This document shows, in pieces, positions 6,388-6,997 of a DNA stretch of 6,997 nt (its first letter is position 1; every line of letters begins with the position of its first letter). The notes below the pieces were generated by a model. It was not told the DNA's origin. It saw only the letters and a program-made list of their open reading frames with translations, and did no database searches. Source of the stretch: Desulfobacteraceae bacterium (GTDB taxonomy: Bacteria > Desulfobacterota > Desulfobacteria > Desulfobacterales > UBA5616); the NCBI GenBank assembly GCA_030620375.1, contig JAUXEW010000151.1, positions 1 to 6,997 on the forward strand, given 5' to 3'. The translations under genes and the position numbers were made by a program.

Positions 6388-6450
6388 TCAGTTATGATTG
6401 AAGCCTCCCCGCAGCAAGCTACGGGGAACACGCTCGTATTGCTTGTTCAC
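6388..6450 (-). CDS. Possible 20-codon leader ORF upstream of DUF1302
   Basis: A GTG at 6448-6450 is preceded by AAGGAG (6457-6462) with 6 nt spacing, a better ribosome binding site than those of several genes here. The frame runs 20 codons to a TGA at 6388-6390, 33 nt before the DUF1302 start. The peptide reads VNKQYERVPRSLLRGGFNHN. Its middle is encoded by the palindromic repeat at 6398-6429, so the frame may simply be a by-product of that repeat. It shows no run of one amino acid that would suggest attenuation. Confidence 0.18.
   Translation of the reverse strand: MNKQYERVPRSLLRGGFNHN
6398..6429 (+). repeat. Palindromic repeat, copy A (upstream of DUF1302)
   Basis: TTGAAGCC leads into a stem TCCCCG (6406-6411) / CGGGGA (6422-6427) with AGCAAGCT in the loop. 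The repeat matches copy B at 4792-4826 on the other strand, including the TTGAAGC lead and the CAAGCT loop core. One C:G stem pair in this copy is T:A in the other, so pairing is kept while the sequence changes. It lies 44 nt upstream of the DUF1302 start. No T-tract follows in either direction, so it is not a typical terminator. Confidence 0.6.
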
Positions 6451-6516
6451 GTACCGCTCCTTAAAGGATTTGCTTTAATTTTAGGGTACGAAACTTGAGT
6501 AAAAAATAAACATTGC

Positions 6517-6987
6517 TCATATTTTTGATAATCTCATCTGGTTTCGAATGCGCATAATGTCTGTTTGGGTAGGGAGGAACGGATAATTTCGCATGTCCGG
6601 TCCGGGCCGTGAATTAGCAAAAGGGCGATTGCAGGCGACTTCACCGTCGTAGCCTTTACAACCACTGGTTCGAAACGGTTCGCCGGAGTCTGCTATCTGA
6701 TTAAATAGATCAAACGATATGCCGAAGTCTTCTATTTGATCTTTCTGATTATACCCGAATCGATCCGCATGGATCATCTGCTCATCTATAAGATATCGGG
6801 CGACCTGAATCCGGCGGTATTGATCTATGGGAGGTGCTGTTTCGTTTTCCATTATCGACCCGGCTTCCGGAAAAAAAGAAAATAAATGGGTTCTTCCGCC
6901 CATATCTCTTGATCTCTGGATAGCCTCACACATTTCCTTTTCGGTTTCTCCCATCCCTGCCATAAAATGCGGTAAGTCGGAGGCCAA
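6517..6987 (-). CDS. Radical SAM protein (BioB-like), C-terminal fragment
   Basis: About 156 residues resemble the C-terminal half of BioB-like radical SAM enzymes. The fragment opens in mid-domain with MAGMGETEKEM, the glycine turn after a barrel strand. It continues with GGRTHLFSFFPEAGS and the helix QYRRIQVARYLID, then TSGC (Cys codon 6658-6660), CNRP (Cys codon 6631-6633) and RNYPFLPTQTDI. The CxxxCxxC motif that binds the catalytic 4Fe-4S cluster would lie upstream, outside the window. The first possible start, TTG at 6985-6987, is in mid-fold and unlikely to be real. A TAA in the same frame at 6994-6996 blocks extension. Either the gene is broken by a nonsense or frameshift mutation, or only this piece remains. 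The TSGC/CNRP pair recalls BioB relatives such as the LipS-type lipoyl synthases, but the substrate cannot be assigned. It lies 162 nt upstream of the DUF1302 gene on the same strand. Confidence 0.6.
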   Translation of the reverse strand: MASDLPHFMAGMGETEKEMCEAIQRSRDMGGRTHLFSFFPEAGSIMENETAPPIDQYRRIQVARYLIDEQMIHADRFGYNQKDQIEDFGISFDLFNQIADSGEPFRTSGCKGYDGEVACNRPFANSRPGPDMRNYPFLPTQTDIMRIRNQMRLSKI

Positions 6988-6997
6988 GCGGTCTTAG

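Noticed and set aside
6508..6535. AT-only inverted pair TATTTTT/AAAAATA after the radical SAM fragment as a terminator
   Set aside because: Seven A:T pairs with no G:C core would form too weak a stem, and the arms partly overlap the last codons. AT-richness alone explains it.
1..6997. CRISPR array, tRNA, rRNA or riboswitch
   Set aside because: No regularly spaced repeats, cloverleaf-like sequence, rRNA signature or recognisable aptamer was found on either strand.

Overview
The window looks like chromosomal DNA from a Gram-negative anaerobe, most likely a Desulfobacterota (sulfate-reducer-type deltaproteobacterial) genome or metagenome contig. That is an inference from four things: ACD-type acyl-CoA synthetase alpha subunits, a DUF1302/DUF1329 outer-membrane/periplasm pair, a BioB-like radical SAM protein and short palindromic elements. 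Base composition is moderate and looks even across the genes. No rRNA, tRNA, CRISPR array or transposase gene is visible.

Layout from left to right. Positions 1-63 hold nothing recognisable. Positions 64-217 hold a compact palindromic MITE-like element (70-211) with perfect 15-bp ends and a 6-bp flanking direct repeat. It sits directly upstream of the first gene. Positions 247-1653 (+) encode an ADP-forming acyl-CoA synthetase alpha-type subunit. A second, divergent member of the same family lies on the opposite strand (1654-3120, -). The two stop codons touch with no base between them. Further right, all on the minus strand, are a DUF1329 protein with a twin-arginine-like signal (3279-4688), a DUF1302 outer-membrane beta-barrel (4843-6354) and the C-terminal part of a BioB-like radical SAM protein (6517-6987), which has an in-frame stop codon just before the window edge.

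The minus-strand genes are transcribed in the order radical SAM, DUF1302, DUF1329, acyl-CoA synthetase-like, with gaps of 162, 154 and 158 nt. They could be one loose operon or several units. The gaps either side of the DUF1302 gene each carry one copy of the same approximately 32-nt palindromic repeat, in opposite orientations and with a compensatory base-pair change in the stem. The gap at 3121-3278 shows only the ribosome binding site of the 1654-3120 gene.

Working model (inference): DUF1302 and DUF1329 proteins are commonly encoded together, often with an RND/MMPL permease, and are thought to move hydrophobic compounds across the envelope. The neighbouring ACD-type subunits could activate or de-activate the imported or released acid as a CoA thioester. 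No ATP-grasp beta subunit and no permease are present in the window, so the module is incomplete here.
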